From: an uncultured Bacteroidales bacterium
Lineage (GTDB): Bacteria; Bacteroidota; Bacteroidia; Bacteroidales; UBA4417
Assembly: GCA_903878265.1 (NCBI GenBank)
Contig: CAIRHD010000028.1
Location: 1-34,926 of the forward strand
Reading direction: 5' to 3'
DNA: 34,926 bases
Shown: piece by piece, positions 17,084-25,146 of the stretch
Numbering within the stretch: position 1 is the first letter of the stretch
Layout: the number at the start of each line of letters is the position of its first letter
The notes under the pieces: generated by a model
Seen by the model: the letters and a program-made list of their open reading frames with translations, nothing else
Told to the model about the DNA's origin: nothing
Databases searched by the model: none
Program-made: the position numbers and the translations under genes

Positions 17084-17120
17084 TTTAGGCTGTTAGGCTT
17101 TTAGATATTGGGTGGGCTAA
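17084..17120 (-). repeat. GCCTAACA word repeat in the infC-rpmI gap
   Basis: On the minus (coding) strand the gap reads AGCCCACCCAATATCTAAAAGCCTAACAGCC, a short version of the word family seen at 6839-6912 and 32441-32477. It is again C-rich on the coding strand, upstream of the following gene. Confidence 0.5.
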
Positions 17121-17133
17121 TGGGATGTTTGCA

Positions 17134-17715
17134 TTAAACAGATGCTTTCTTTGGTGCGATAATCATTATCATACGTTTTCCTTCAAGCAATGGAAGTTTT
17201 TCAACCTTTCCGAATTCCATCAGTTCTTGTGCAAATTTTAAAAGGATAATTTCCCCTTGATCTTTGTACACAATCGAACGGCCACGAAAAAACACCTCTA
17301 CTTTAACCTTAGCGCCTTCCTGAAGGAAACTGCGTGCATGTTTTAGTTTGAAATTAAAATCATGCTCGTCTGTTTGAGGACCCATTCGGATTTCCTTCAC
17401 AACAACTTTAGCTGTTTTTGCTTTGATTTCCTTTTGCTTTTTCTTCAGTTCATAAAGAAACTTTTTATAATCCACAATTCGGCAAACTGGTGGATTGGCA
17501 GTTGGGGAAATCTCAACAAGATCAAGTTCAAGATTTTCGGCCATTTGAAGAGCTTCTTTAAAATTATAGATGCCTGGTTCAATGTTTTCGCCTACCACCC
17601 GAACAACGGGCGATTTGATCTTATCATTAATCTTATGCAGTTCTTCTTTCTCGCGACGTGGAAATCTGCGATCCTGACGGTTACCGCTGCTGCTGCTGTA
17701 GTTAGTTGTTGCTAT
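17134..17715 (-). CDS. infC: Translation initiation factor IF-3
   Basis: About 194 residues. The IF3 N-domain has [68 protein letters not shown]. The C-domain has [42 protein letters not shown] and [12 protein letters not shown]. The factor keeps 30S and 50S apart and checks start codons. The track uses a TTG at 17766, which has no support. A strong SD (AAAGGAG, 17724-17730) lies 8 nt before an ATA codon at 17713-17715, which would begin [12 protein letters not shown]. infC uses rare AUU/AUC/AUA starts for autoregulation in many bacteria, so I place the start at ATA. It is flanked by thrS (69 nt upstream) and rpmI. Confidence 0.93.
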   Translation of the reverse strand: MATTNYSSSSGNRQDRRFPRREKEELHKINDKIKSPVVRVVGENIEPGIYNFKEALQMAENLELDLVEISPTANPPVCRIVDYKKFLYELKKKQKEIKAKTAKVVVKEIRMGPQTDEHDFNFKLKHARSFLQEGAKVKVEVFFRGRSIVYKDQGEIILLKFAQELMEFGKVEKLPLLEGKRMIMIIAPKKASV

Positions 17716-17723
17716 GGTTATAA

Positions 17724-17730
17724 CTCCTTT
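17724..17730 (-). promoter_or_regulatory. Strong Shine-Dalgarno sequence deciding the infC start
   Basis: AAAGGAG on the minus strand, with an 8-nt spacer to an in-frame ATA. It is the clearest SD I noticed in the window. The other starts checked have A-rich or C-rich leaders, as usual in Bacteroidota. Confidence 0.65.
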
Positions 17731-17784
17731 CTGTAGGTGAATAATTCTGATTTGTTTATTTTGCAATAATACTTCAACACTGTA

Positions 17785-19719
17785 TTATTCAAGTTGTTTT
17801 CTGGTTTCTTCGGTAATATGTGCGATAAAATCGTTCAAACTAAATGTACCAAGGTCACCTTGCCCATGCTTACGAATTGAAACCGAGCCATCTGCTTCTT
17901 CTTTTTCTCCTACAATAATCATGTAGGGGATTTTCATTAATTCGGCATCCCTAATTTTCTTCCCTGTCTTTTCACTGCGTTCGTCAACGAGGGCGCGAAT
18001 TTCGGAATTATCCAGCACCTGTGCAACTTTTTTTGCATAATCAACATATTTCTCGCTGATCGGCAAAATTATAACCTGATCGGGGGTAAGCCATAACGGG
18101 AAATTTCCGGCGGTATGCTCCAAAAGTACGGCAACAAAACGCTCCATGGAACCAAATGGGGCACGGTGAATCATAACCGGACGGTATTTCTGGTTATCGC
18201 TGCCTGTATATTCCAGTTCAAAACGCTCTGGCAGATTATAATCAACCTGAATAGTTCCAAGTTGCCATTTCCGACCGAGGGCATCTTTTACCATAAAGTC
18301 GAGTTTTGGGCCGTAAAAGGCAGCCTCGCCAAGTTCAACTGTAGTTTTCAAGCCCTTTTCGGCGGCAGCTTCAATAATAGCACTTTCGGCTTTTTCCCAA
18401 TTCTCATCGCTGCCAATATATTTCTCCTTGTTATTAGGGTCGCGCAATGAAATTTGTGCAGTATAATCTTTGAAGTCGAGGATGCGGAAAATATGCAAAA
18501 CAATGTCTATTACTGCCATAAACTCGACTTTCAATTGGTCGGGGCGGCAGAATAAATGCGCATCGTCCTGTGTAAACCCACGAACTCTTGTAAGCCCATG
18601 AAGTTCACCACTTTGCTCGTAACGGTAAACGGTTCCGAACTCAGCAAACCTGATTGGCAAATCTTTGTATGACCGCGGTTTCGCATTATATATTTCGCAG
18701 TGGTGAGGGCAATTCATTGGCTTTAGCAGGAACTGTTCGCCTTCTATTGGCGTATTTATTGGCTGAAATGAATCCTTGCCGTATTTTTGAAAATGCCCAC
18801 TGGTTTTGTAAAGCTCAACATTTCCAATGTGAGGTGTAATTACTGGCAAATATCCAGCTTTGCGTTGAAGACCTTTAAGAAAACTTTCGAGCCTTTCGCG
18901 CAATTGTGCTCCCTTAGGCAACCATAATGGCAAGCCCTGGCCAACTCTTTGCGAGAATGTGAACAATTCCAGTTCCTTGCCTAATTTACGGTGGTCCCGT
19001 TTCTTGGCTTCTTCTAATAACACAAGGTATTCTTCCAGTTCCTTTTGTTTCGGAAAAGTAATGCCATAGATGCGGGTAAGCATCTTACGCTTTTCGTCGC
19101 CACGCCAATATGCACCTGCAATTTTCAGCAATTTTACAGCTTTAATCGGTGAAGTATCAGGCAAATGTGGGCCACGGCACAAGTCGGTGAATTGCCCTGT
19201 TTCGTAAAACGTAATTTCCCCGTCCTGCAAATCGGTTATCAACTCAACCTTGTATTCGTCATTCTTGTTGGTAAAATAAGTTATAGCTTCTGGTTTTGAA
19301 ACCGAACGGCGTACATATTGCTGCTTTTGACGGGCGAGTTCAAGCATTTTGGCTTCGATGCGCTGCAAATCCTCAAGAGAAATCTGATAAGCCCCAAAAT
19401 CCATATCGTAATAAAACCCATTTTCTATATCGGGGCCAATACCGAATTTTACGCCCGGGAAAAGCAGTTCGATAGCTTCGGCCATCAAGTGGGCAGATGA
19501 ATGCCACATAGCGGATTTGCCTTCAGGATCGTTCCAAGTTAGCAGTTGTAAACGTACATCTTTGGTGAGCGGACGTGTGGAATCCCATACTTCGCCATCA
19601 ACCTTGGCGGCTAAAACATTGCGGGCCAAACCTTCGCTTATGCTTTGGGCAACCTGCATTGCCGTAGTGCCAGGAGCAAATTGCTTAACTGAATTATCGG
19701 GTAATGTAATGTTTATCAT
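17785..19719 (-). CDS. thrS: Threonyl-tRNA synthetase
   Basis: 644 residues from the preferred start. Domain order: TGS ([27 protein letters not shown], 1-60), the editing/SAD domain ([31 protein letters not shown] and [16 protein letters not shown]), the class II catalytic core with zinc-site [10 protein letters not shown], motif 2 [31 protein letters not shown], motif 3 [18 protein letters not shown], and a C-terminal anticodon-binding domain. It charges tRNA-Thr in the cytoplasm. The track start at 19779 adds a 20-residue hydrophobic leader. The ATG at 19719 matches family starts and lies 29 nt downstream of a perfect -7 element. First gene of the operon with infC, rpmI and rplT. Confidence 0.97.
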   Translation of the reverse strand: MINITLPDNSVKQFAPGTTAMQVAQSISEGLARNVLAAKVDGEVWDSTRPLTKDVRLQLLTWNDPEGKSAMWHSSAHLMAEAIELLFPGVKFGIGPDIENGFYYDMDFGAYQISLEDLQRIEAKMLELARQKQQYVRRSVSKPEAITYFTNKNDEYKVELITDLQDGEITFYETGQFTDLCRGPHLPDTSPIKAVKLLKIAGAYWRGDEKRKMLTRIYGITFPKQKELEEYLVLLEEAKKRDHRKLGKELELFTFSQRVGQGLPLWLPKGAQLRERLESFLKGLQRKAGYLPVITPHIGNVELYKTSGHFQKYGKDSFQPINTPIEGEQFLLKPMNCPHHCEIYNAKPRSYKDLPIRFAEFGTVYRYEQSGELHGLTRVRGFTQDDAHLFCRPDQLKVEFMAVIDIVLHIFRILDFKDYTAQISLRDPNNKEKYIGSDENWEKAESAIIEAAAEKGLKTTVELGEAAFYGPKLDFMVKDALGRKWQLGTIQVDYNLPERFELEYTGSDNQKYRPVMIHRAPFGSMERFVAVLLEHTAGNFPLWLTPDQVIILPISEKYVDYAKKVAQVLDNSEIRALVDERSEKTGKKIRDAELMKIPYMIIVGEKEEADGSVSIRKHGQGDLGTFSLNDFIAHITEETRKQLE

Positions 19720-19748
19720 TTGATTACTTATGTTCAAAAATAAGTTTG

Positions 19749-19756
19749 CAAAGGTA
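19749..19756 (-). promoter_or_regulatory. Bacteroidota -7 element for the thrS operon
   Basis: TACCTTTG on the minus strand is an exact TAnnTTTG match, 29 nt upstream of the thrS ATG at 19719. No clear -33 TTTG was found at the standard distance. Confidence 0.55.
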
Positions 19757-19964
19757 ATGAAATTACAGATAAGTACCACATCTGGTAGCAGATGTTTTTT
19801 CGGTTGATTTGTATTATAAAATGTCTGTTTTTGAGGCTTTGCAAATCAACTATTGATTAATTTTGCTATTTGAGAAGCGAAATCAAGAATTTATCAATTA
19901 TGAAACATTTTTTTTGTAGTTTGGCTGCATATATCTATTTTTCAATCCTTAATCAAAACTGTAA

Positions 19965-21848
19965 ATGACATATCCTAATTTACTGTCGTTTGTGCAATCG
20001 CTCGAACAAGCAGATGAGTTAATAACAATAAAAGAACGCGTTTCGCCCCATCTCCAGATTACTGAAATTACGGATCGTTTCAGCAAACACGATGGGAAAG
20101 CCTTGCTTTTCGAAAACAACGGTACCCAATTTCCGCTATTGATTAACTCGATGGGCAGCGAAAAACGAATGTGTATGGCCCTTGGCGTTAAAAATTTGGA
20201 TGATGTAGCAAAACAAATAGAAGAATTAATTGCTGGGTTGATGACACCTCGTGATACTTTTTTCAGCAAACTTTCGCTTTTGCCAACCTTAGCCGAAGTG
20301 GCCGCATACATGCCGGGACATAAAAAAGGGATAGGTGCTTGCCAGGAAATAGTCATGGAAAAACCCGATCTTACTAAATTGCCCATTCTCACTTGCTGGC
20401 CACACGATGGCGGTCCTTTCATTACTTTGCCTGTTGTTCACACGCGGCATCCTGAAACTGGTGTCCGAAATGTAGGCATGTACCGGATGCAGGTTTTTGG
20501 CCCAGATAAAACGGGAATGCATTGGCACCTGCACAAAAATTCGGCAGCCCATTACCGCGAATATAAACGTCTTGGATTAAAAATGCCTGTTGCCGTAGCT
20601 TTGGGCGGCGATCCGGTTTATACCTATTCCGCCACAGCTCCACTGCCCGAAAACATTGACGAGTACATGCTTGCAGGTTTTTTGCGCAAAAAGAAAGTCG
20701 AACTTGTTAAATGTCTTACATCAGATTTAGAAGTTCCTTCAGATGCCGATTTTATTATTGAAGGCTATGTTGACCCCGCTGAAGAACTCATTCTCGAAGG
20801 TCCGTTCGGCGACCACACCGGGTTTTATTCCTTAGCCGATTTCTATCCCGTTTTCCATGTAACCTGCATAACCCATCGTAAAAATGCAATTTATCCAACT
20901 ACCATTGTAGGCATTCCGCCACAAGAGGACAAGTGGTTAGGCAAAGCAACAGAACGGATTTTCCTGCCGCTTATAAAACTGAGCATGTTGCCCGAAATTA
21001 TTGATATGGTAATGCCGGACGAAGGTGTTTTCCACAACATTGTATTGGCAAAAATAAAAAAAACATATCCAGGCCAAGCGCAAAAAGTAATGAATTCGTT
21101 TTGGGGAGCGGGCCAAATGATGTTTAACAAAATACTGGTTGTTACCGATGCCGATATTGATTTAAACGACAGCAAAGCAGTTTCGGCATTAATCTGCGCA
21201 CAGGTTCATCCAATTGATGATGTTCTGTTTAACAGAGGTCCAGTTGATGTTCTGGACCATTCGAGCAAACGTTTTGCATTGGGAAGCAAACTGGGCATTG
21301 ATGCAACTATAAAACTGCCGGGCGAAACATCATTTTTACATGAATCAAATCCAAATATTGAAGAAATCAGCCGTAAACTAAGCGGGTATTTGTGCAACTT
21401 CAGCCTAATTTTACAAAAATTCCCCGTATTAATCATAGGTCTTGATAAATCAAAAACAAATCTTCGCACAAACCACCAGCAACTATTTGATAGTAAGGCA
21501 CTAACTGGTATAAATTGGGTTGTGTATGTTGATGAAGAAGTTGTAAACATAAGGATTTCCGACATTGTTTGGCTTGTTGCGAATAACATTGATCCCTTGC
21601 GCGATTGTTTCTATGCATTAAACGAAAATGGACAACAAACCGGCCCGATGGCTATTGATGGGTCCAGGAAATCACTTGAATACGACAGTTTTAAACGGCA
21701 GTGGCCAAATGTACTGGTTATGGACGATGCCACTATAAATCAGGTAGATGCAATGTGGGGCAAATTAGGGCTTGGTGAAATGCTTGAATCACCATCTTTG
21801 AATTATAAAGGATTGGTAAAAAACGAAGGTGCTATTGCGGAAGGATAG
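19965..21848 (+). CDS. UbiD-family prenylated-FMN-dependent decarboxylase
   Basis: 627 residues, long for UbiD but in the range of Bacteroidota members. The N-terminal domain has LKMPVAVALGGDPVYTYSATAPLPENIDEYMLAGFLRKKKVELV. The diagnostic prFMN/active-site block EELILEGPFGDHTGFYSLADFYPVFHVTCITHRKNAIYPTTIVG follows. Metal and cofactor residues of the family lie in these stretches. UbiD enzymes reversibly decarboxylate aromatic or unsaturated acids; in quinone synthesis they act on hydroxybenzoate or naphthoate precursors. A UbiX partner, needed to make prFMN, is not in the window, so the substrate is not assigned. The gene is divergent from thrS with a 245-bp spacer. The first ATG at 19965 gives the family start MTYPNLLSFVQSLEQ. 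Confidence 0.85.
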   Translation: MTYPNLLSFVQSLEQADELITIKERVSPHLQITEITDRFSKHDGKALLFENNGTQFPLLINSMGSEKRMCMALGVKNLDDVAKQIEELIAGLMTPRDTFFSKLSLLPTLAEVAAYMPGHKKGIGACQEIVMEKPDLTKLPILTCWPHDGGPFITLPVVHTRHPETGVRNVGMYRMQVFGPDKTGMHWHLHKNSAAHYREYKRLGLKMPVAVALGGDPVYTYSATAPLPENIDEYMLAGFLRKKKVELVKCLTSDLEVPSDADFIIEGYVDPAEELILEGPFGDHTGFYSLADFYPVFHVTCITHRKNAIYPTTIVGIPPQEDKWLGKATERIFLPLIKLSMLPEIIDMVMPDEGVFHNIVLAKIKKTYPGQAQKVMNSFWGAGQMMFNKILVVTDADIDLNDSKAVSALICAQVHPIDDVLFNRGPVDVLDHSSKRFALGSKLGIDATIKLPGETSFLHESNPNIEEISRKLSGYLCNFSLILQKFPVLIIGLDKSKTNLRTNHQQLFDSKALTGINWVVYVDEEVVNIRISDIVWLVANNIDPLRDCFYALNENGQQTGPMAIDGSRKSLEYDSFKRQWPNVLVMDDATINQVDAMWGKLGLGEMLESPSLNYKGLVKNEGAIAEG

Positions 21849-22012
21849 TAGGCACTATGGATAGATTGAATACTTTAGCCTTACAAATTCAAGTGATTGC
21901 TTTCCTTCTGTTGTGGAACAAAAATTCAGCAGCCAACTAATTCTAAATCAATTTATAACACAACTTGATTTATAGCATTAATCATTTTACAAAAAGGAAA
22001 TTTCCGCCCGGC

Positions 22013-22042
22013 TTGGTAGTTGATTTATAATAATTACCTTTG
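22013..22042 (+). promoter_or_regulatory. Consensus Bacteroidota promoter for the ornithine aminotransferase gene
   Basis: TTG at 22013-22015, a 19-nt spacer and TACCTTTG at 22035-22042 fit the -33/-7 consensus fully. The ATG is 41 nt downstream. This is the best promoter in the window. Confidence 0.7.
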
Positions 22043-22083
22043 CGCCATATTTAACCTTAACCAACATAAATTCAAGAATTTTT

Positions 22084-23319
22084 ATGCTTAAAGAGATCCT
22101 TAAAGATTTGACCTCAGCCAAAGCTATCGAGCTGGAAGACAAGTATGGTGCGCACAATTACCACCCTTTGCCAGTGGTTTTGGCCAAAGGCGAAGGTGCT
22201 TTGGTTTGGGATGTTGAAGGCAAGCAATACTTCGATTTCCTGTCAGCTTATTCAGCGGTTAACCAAGGGCACTGCCACCCAAAAATTGTTGGTGCAATGA
22301 TTGAGCAAGCCCAAACACTCACGCTTACGTCTAGGGCTTTTTACAATAATATCCTTGGCGTTTACGAAAAATATATCACCGAATATTTTGGCTACGATAA
22401 AGTTTTGCCAATGAATTCGGGTGCCGAAGCCGATGAAACAGCTTTAAAACTTTGCCGCAAATGGGCATATAAAGTAAAAGGGATACAAGATGGAAAAGCC
22501 AAGATCATTGTTTGTGAAGGCAACTTCCACGGGCGTACAATTACCATTATTTCTATGTCAACCGATCCGGATTCGTACAGTGGTTTTGGTCCATTTACTC
22601 CAGGGTTTATCACAATTCCTTACAACGACCTTGCCGCACTCGAAAATGCACTTGCCGATACCGATGTTGCTGGTTTCTTGGTCGAACCTATTCAGGGTGA
22701 GGCTGGAGTTTTTGTGCCAGATGCCGGTTATTTGGCAAAAGCGTATGAAATGTGCAAGAAAAACAATGTTCTTTTCATAGCTGACGAGGTTCAGACTGGC
22801 ATAGCCCGTACTGGAAAACTTTTGGCTTGCGACTACGAAAATGTTCGTCCTGACATACTTATTTTAGGAAAAGCACTTTCTGGTGGGGCGATGCCTGTAT
22901 CGGCAGTTTTGGCCGACAACGAAATTATGCTTACCATAAAACCAGGCGAACATGGATCCACATTTGGTGGAAACCCGATTGCTGCCCGCGTTGCTATTGC
23001 AGCTTTGGAAGTGGTAAAAGAAGAAAACCTTGCTGAAAAAGCTGAATACCTTGGCAAAATTTTCCGTGAAGAACTTGGTGGCATGAAAAGTGAAATGATA
23101 GAGCTGGTTCGTGGTAAAGGATTGCTCAATGCAATTGTTATCCGGCCTAAAAACGGTTTTGAAGCTTGGGATGTTTGCGTTAAAATGAAAGATATGGGAC
23201 TTTTGGCAAAACCAACCCATGGAAATATTATCAGGTTTGCGCCCCCTTTGGTGATAAGCGAACAACAATTACGCGAAGCAATAGTGATAATTAAAGAAGC
23301 TATTCTTTCGTTTGAATAA
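22084..23319 (+). CDS. rocD: Ornithine--oxo-acid transaminase
   Basis: 411 residues, full length for class III PLP aminotransferases of the ornithine delta-aminotransferase type. Diagnostic stretches are [91 protein letters not shown] and [14 protein letters not shown], where D234 contacts the PLP ring nitrogen. K263 in [17 protein letters not shown] is the Schiff-base lysine. It converts ornithine and 2-oxoglutarate to glutamate-5-semialdehyde and glutamate, linking arginine/ornithine and proline metabolism. The gene is single, with a consensus promoter upstream and a strong terminator 25 nt after the stop. Confidence 0.93.
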   Translation: MLKEILKDLTSAKAIELEDKYGAHNYHPLPVVLAKGEGALVWDVEGKQYFDFLSAYSAVNQGHCHPKIVGAMIEQAQTLTLTSRAFYNNILGVYEKYITEYFGYDKVLPMNSGAEADETALKLCRKWAYKVKGIQDGKAKIIVCEGNFHGRTITIISMSTDPDSYSGFGPFTPGFITIPYNDLAALENALADTDVAGFLVEPIQGEAGVFVPDAGYLAKAYEMCKKNNVLFIADEVQTGIARTGKLLACDYENVRPDILILGKALSGGAMPVSAVLADNEIMLTIKPGEHGSTFGGNPIAARVAIAALEVVKEENLAEKAEYLGKIFREELGGMKSEMIELVRGKGLLNAIVIRPKNGFEAWDVCVKMKDMGLLAKPTHGNIIRFAPPLVISEQQLREAIVIIKEAILSFE

Positions 23320-23344
23320 AAAGCAATAAGTTCATTAAAAACAG

Positions 23345-23379
23345 AAAAGCCCGGAAAGAGAATCCTTTCCAGGCTTTTT
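23345..23379 (+). terminator. Bidirectional rho-independent terminator after rocD
   Basis: The stem AAAGCCcGGAAAG / CTTTCCaGGCTTT has one mismatch, a 5-nt loop and a T-run on the plus side. It also has A/T runs suitable for stopping the convergent SOD transcript. Confidence 0.88.
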
Positions 23380-23412
23380 CATGTTTAGAAACTAAAATTT
23401 CTCTATTTACTA

Positions 23413-23468
23413 TTTCCCAATAACTATTTCCCAATAACTATTCTCCAATAACTATTTTCCAATAACTA
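23413..23468. repeat. 14-nt tandem array, four units, ending exactly at the SOD stop codon
   Basis: Units TTTCCCAATAACTA at 23413-23426 and 23427-23440 are identical. TTCTCCAATAACTA (23441-23454) and TTTTCCAATAACTA (23455-23468) differ by two and one bases. The next base (23469) begins the minus-strand stop codon of the secreted SOD. A related array is at 13547-13603. Confidence 0.85.
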
Positions 23469-24146
23469 TTACTTTACGCTTTCGAACCGTTTCTGCACAT
23501 AATCCCAATTGACCACATTCCAAAATGTTGAAATATAATCGGCTCGTTTGTTCTGATATTTCAAGTAGTAAGCATGTTCCCAAACGTCGAGGCAAAAAAC
23601 AGGCGTTCCTCGCTTCTCTTCTGTATTCATCAATGGATTGTCCTGATTAGCTGTAGAAGTGATAAAAAGTTTTCCATCGCTTCCCTTAACAAGCCAAACC
23701 CAACCTGATCCAAAGCGTTTAACACCTGCTTCAGCAAACTGTTTTTTGAAATTATCGAAGGAGCCAAAAGCTGAATTAATGGCTTCTGCTAATTTCCCTG
23801 ATGGAATACTGCCACCATTGGGTTTCATGCAATTCCAAAACATTTCGTGATTCCAGTACCCACCGGAATTGTTTTTAACAGCGGGCGATACCGAACCAAT
23901 GTTGCCAAAAATGGCTTCCACAGGTGTTTTTTCAAGTTCTGTGCCTTTGATCGCGGCCAGGAAATTATTGTAATATGCACGGTGATGCCGGTCGTAATGG
24001 ATTTCCATGGTCATTTTGTCGATGTATGGTTCTAACGCATCATAAGCATAAGGCAAAGGTGCAAATTTGTGAAAAGGTTCCTGTTGAGCCTTAAGTGCTA
24101 ATGGTATTGCTAAAAGTGCAATTAAACCTACAAGTATTGTCTTCAT
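23469..24146 (-). CDS. Secreted Fe/Mn-family superoxide dismutase
   Basis: About 225 residues. The N-terminus [22 protein letters not shown] is a signal peptide, so the enzyme is periplasmic or exported; this is less usual for SOD and fits a defence against external superoxide. Metal-binding stretches are [23 protein letters not shown] and [18 protein letters not shown], supplying the three His and one Asp ligands. The second-sphere pattern (Gly before YWNH, and TANQDNPLM with Gln) is the Mn or cambialistic type rather than classic Fe-SOD. The track start at 24167 adds seven residues; the ATG at 24146 directly precedes the signal peptide. It lies 10 nt downstream of the cytoplasmic SOD gene, so it is cotranscribed and probably derived by duplication. 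Confidence 0.9.
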   Translation of the reverse strand: MKTILVGLIALLAIPLALKAQQEPFHKFAPLPYAYDALEPYIDKMTMEIHYDRHHRAYYNNFLAAIKGTELEKTPVEAIFGNIGSVSPAVKNNSGGYWNHEMFWNCMKPNGGSIPSGKLAEAINSAFGSFDNFKKQFAEAGVKRFGSGWVWLVKGSDGKLFITSTANQDNPLMNTEEKRGTPVFCLDVWEHAYYLKYQNKRADYISTFWNVVNWDYVQKRFESVK

Positions 24147-24156
24147 GTTTTGAGTC

Positions 24157-24768
24157 TTATTTAACAATTGAATCGTACCGAGATTGTATTACTTCCCAAT
24201 TCACAACATTCCAGAAAGCTGAAATGTAATCGGGACGGCGGTTTTGGAACTTCAAGTAATATGCATGTTCCCAAACATCAAGGCCGAGAATTGGGATTGC
24301 AGGGCAATCGGCAGTATCCATCAATGGATTATCCTGATTGGCACTGGAACAAACACATAAACTATTATCGGCTTTTACCGATAGCCAAGCCCAACCACTT
24401 CCAAAACGGTTTGCAGCTGCATCGTTAAATTTGGCTTTGAATTCCTCGAAAGAGCCATATTGTGCGTTTATGGCATGGGCCAGTTTTCCGGTTGGGACGC
24501 CTCCGCCGTTTGGCGACATGCTTTCCCAGAAAAATGTATGGTTGTATAAGCCGCCTCCATGGTTGCGGACAGGCATTGGCAATTTGCTCACTTGTGTGAA
24601 TATTTCTTCGAGTGGTTTTCCGTTCAGTTCAGTCGTAGCAATAGCAGCAACAAACTTGTCGTAATAGGTTTTGTGGTGTTTTGAGTAATGGAGCTCCATG
24701 GTCATAGCGTCGATATGGGGTTCCAATGCATTGTATGCGTAAGGCAATTCAGGGAATTTATATTCCAT
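24157..24768 (-). CDS. Cytoplasmic Fe/Mn-family superoxide dismutase
   Basis: 203 residues, normal SOD length, without a signal peptide. It dismutates superoxide to oxygen and hydrogen peroxide. Metal ligands read directly are H27 (MELHYSKHH), H77 ([10 protein letters not shown]), D164 and H168 ([10 protein letters not shown]). G73 and Q145 ([11 protein letters not shown]) are the second-sphere residues of Mn-type or cambialistic enzymes, so Mn or dual metal use is inferred. First gene of a two-SOD operon, 10 nt upstream of its exported paralog. The ATG at 24768 is preceded by an AT-rich region with no exact -7 element. Confidence 0.93.
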   Translation of the reverse strand: MEYKFPELPYAYNALEPHIDAMTMELHYSKHHKTYYDKFVAAIATTELNGKPLEEIFTQVSKLPMPVRNHGGGLYNHTFFWESMSPNGGGVPTGKLAHAINAQYGSFEEFKAKFNDAAANRFGSGWAWLSVKADNSLCVCSSANQDNPLMDTADCPAIPILGLDVWEHAYYLKFQNRRPDYISAFWNVVNWEVIQSRYDSIVK

Positions 24769-25144
24769 TTTCTTGATTAGGTTAGAAGGTTTATATCATT
24801 ATTTAGATTCGATATAAATAACAAGGTTTGATACAGATGGTTCAATAATTATTCTGTGATTTAACATTTATGGGGAAAATGTTTTTTGTACCGAGTTGGA
24901 TAGAGTCTTTAGAGATTGAATTTCTGTTTTGTCGCTCATTAGGATAGAGTCCACTCCGAAAAATTATTTTTGCCACAAAGGCACAAAACCTATAAGTTTA
25001 CTCACGATTGCTTGTTTTTTTTGAGTTCGTGATATCGCTTCGCTAAGTTCACTAAATTTACAATACTGATTAACAGTGCTTTGTGAATCTTCGTATGTTT
25101 AGTGCCTTAGTGGTTTTCTTATTTTTAGGGTTATCGGAGTGGAC
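24769..25144. other. Gene-free region between the SOD operon and the giant kinase
   Basis: 376 bp. The left half carries the presumed SOD promoter. It also has a 10-bp direct repeat GGATAGAGTC at 24898-24907 and 24942-24951. The right half is a 200-bp inverted-repeat element described separately. No coding sequence was recognised. Confidence 0.5.
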
Positions 25145-25146
25145 TC
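24947..25146. mobile_element. 200-bp MITE-like element with perfect 13-bp terminal inverted repeats
   Basis: GAGTCCACTCCGA at 24947-24959 and TCGGAGTGGACTC at 25134-25146 are exact reverse complements. The arms continue imperfectly inward: GCCACAAAGGCACAAAACC on the left matches ACCACTAAGGCACTAAAC on the right arm read in reverse complement. The interior has no ORF and repeats CACTAAA, TTCAC and TTCGC words. No clear target-site duplication was seen. The right end overlaps the first two bases of the stop codon of the kinase gene on the minus strand. Confidence 0.55.

Noticed and set aside
17716-17766. TTG start of infC in the ORF track
   Set aside because: It has no SD, and the encoded leader includes the translated SD region itself. 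The ATA behind AAAGGAG is better supported.
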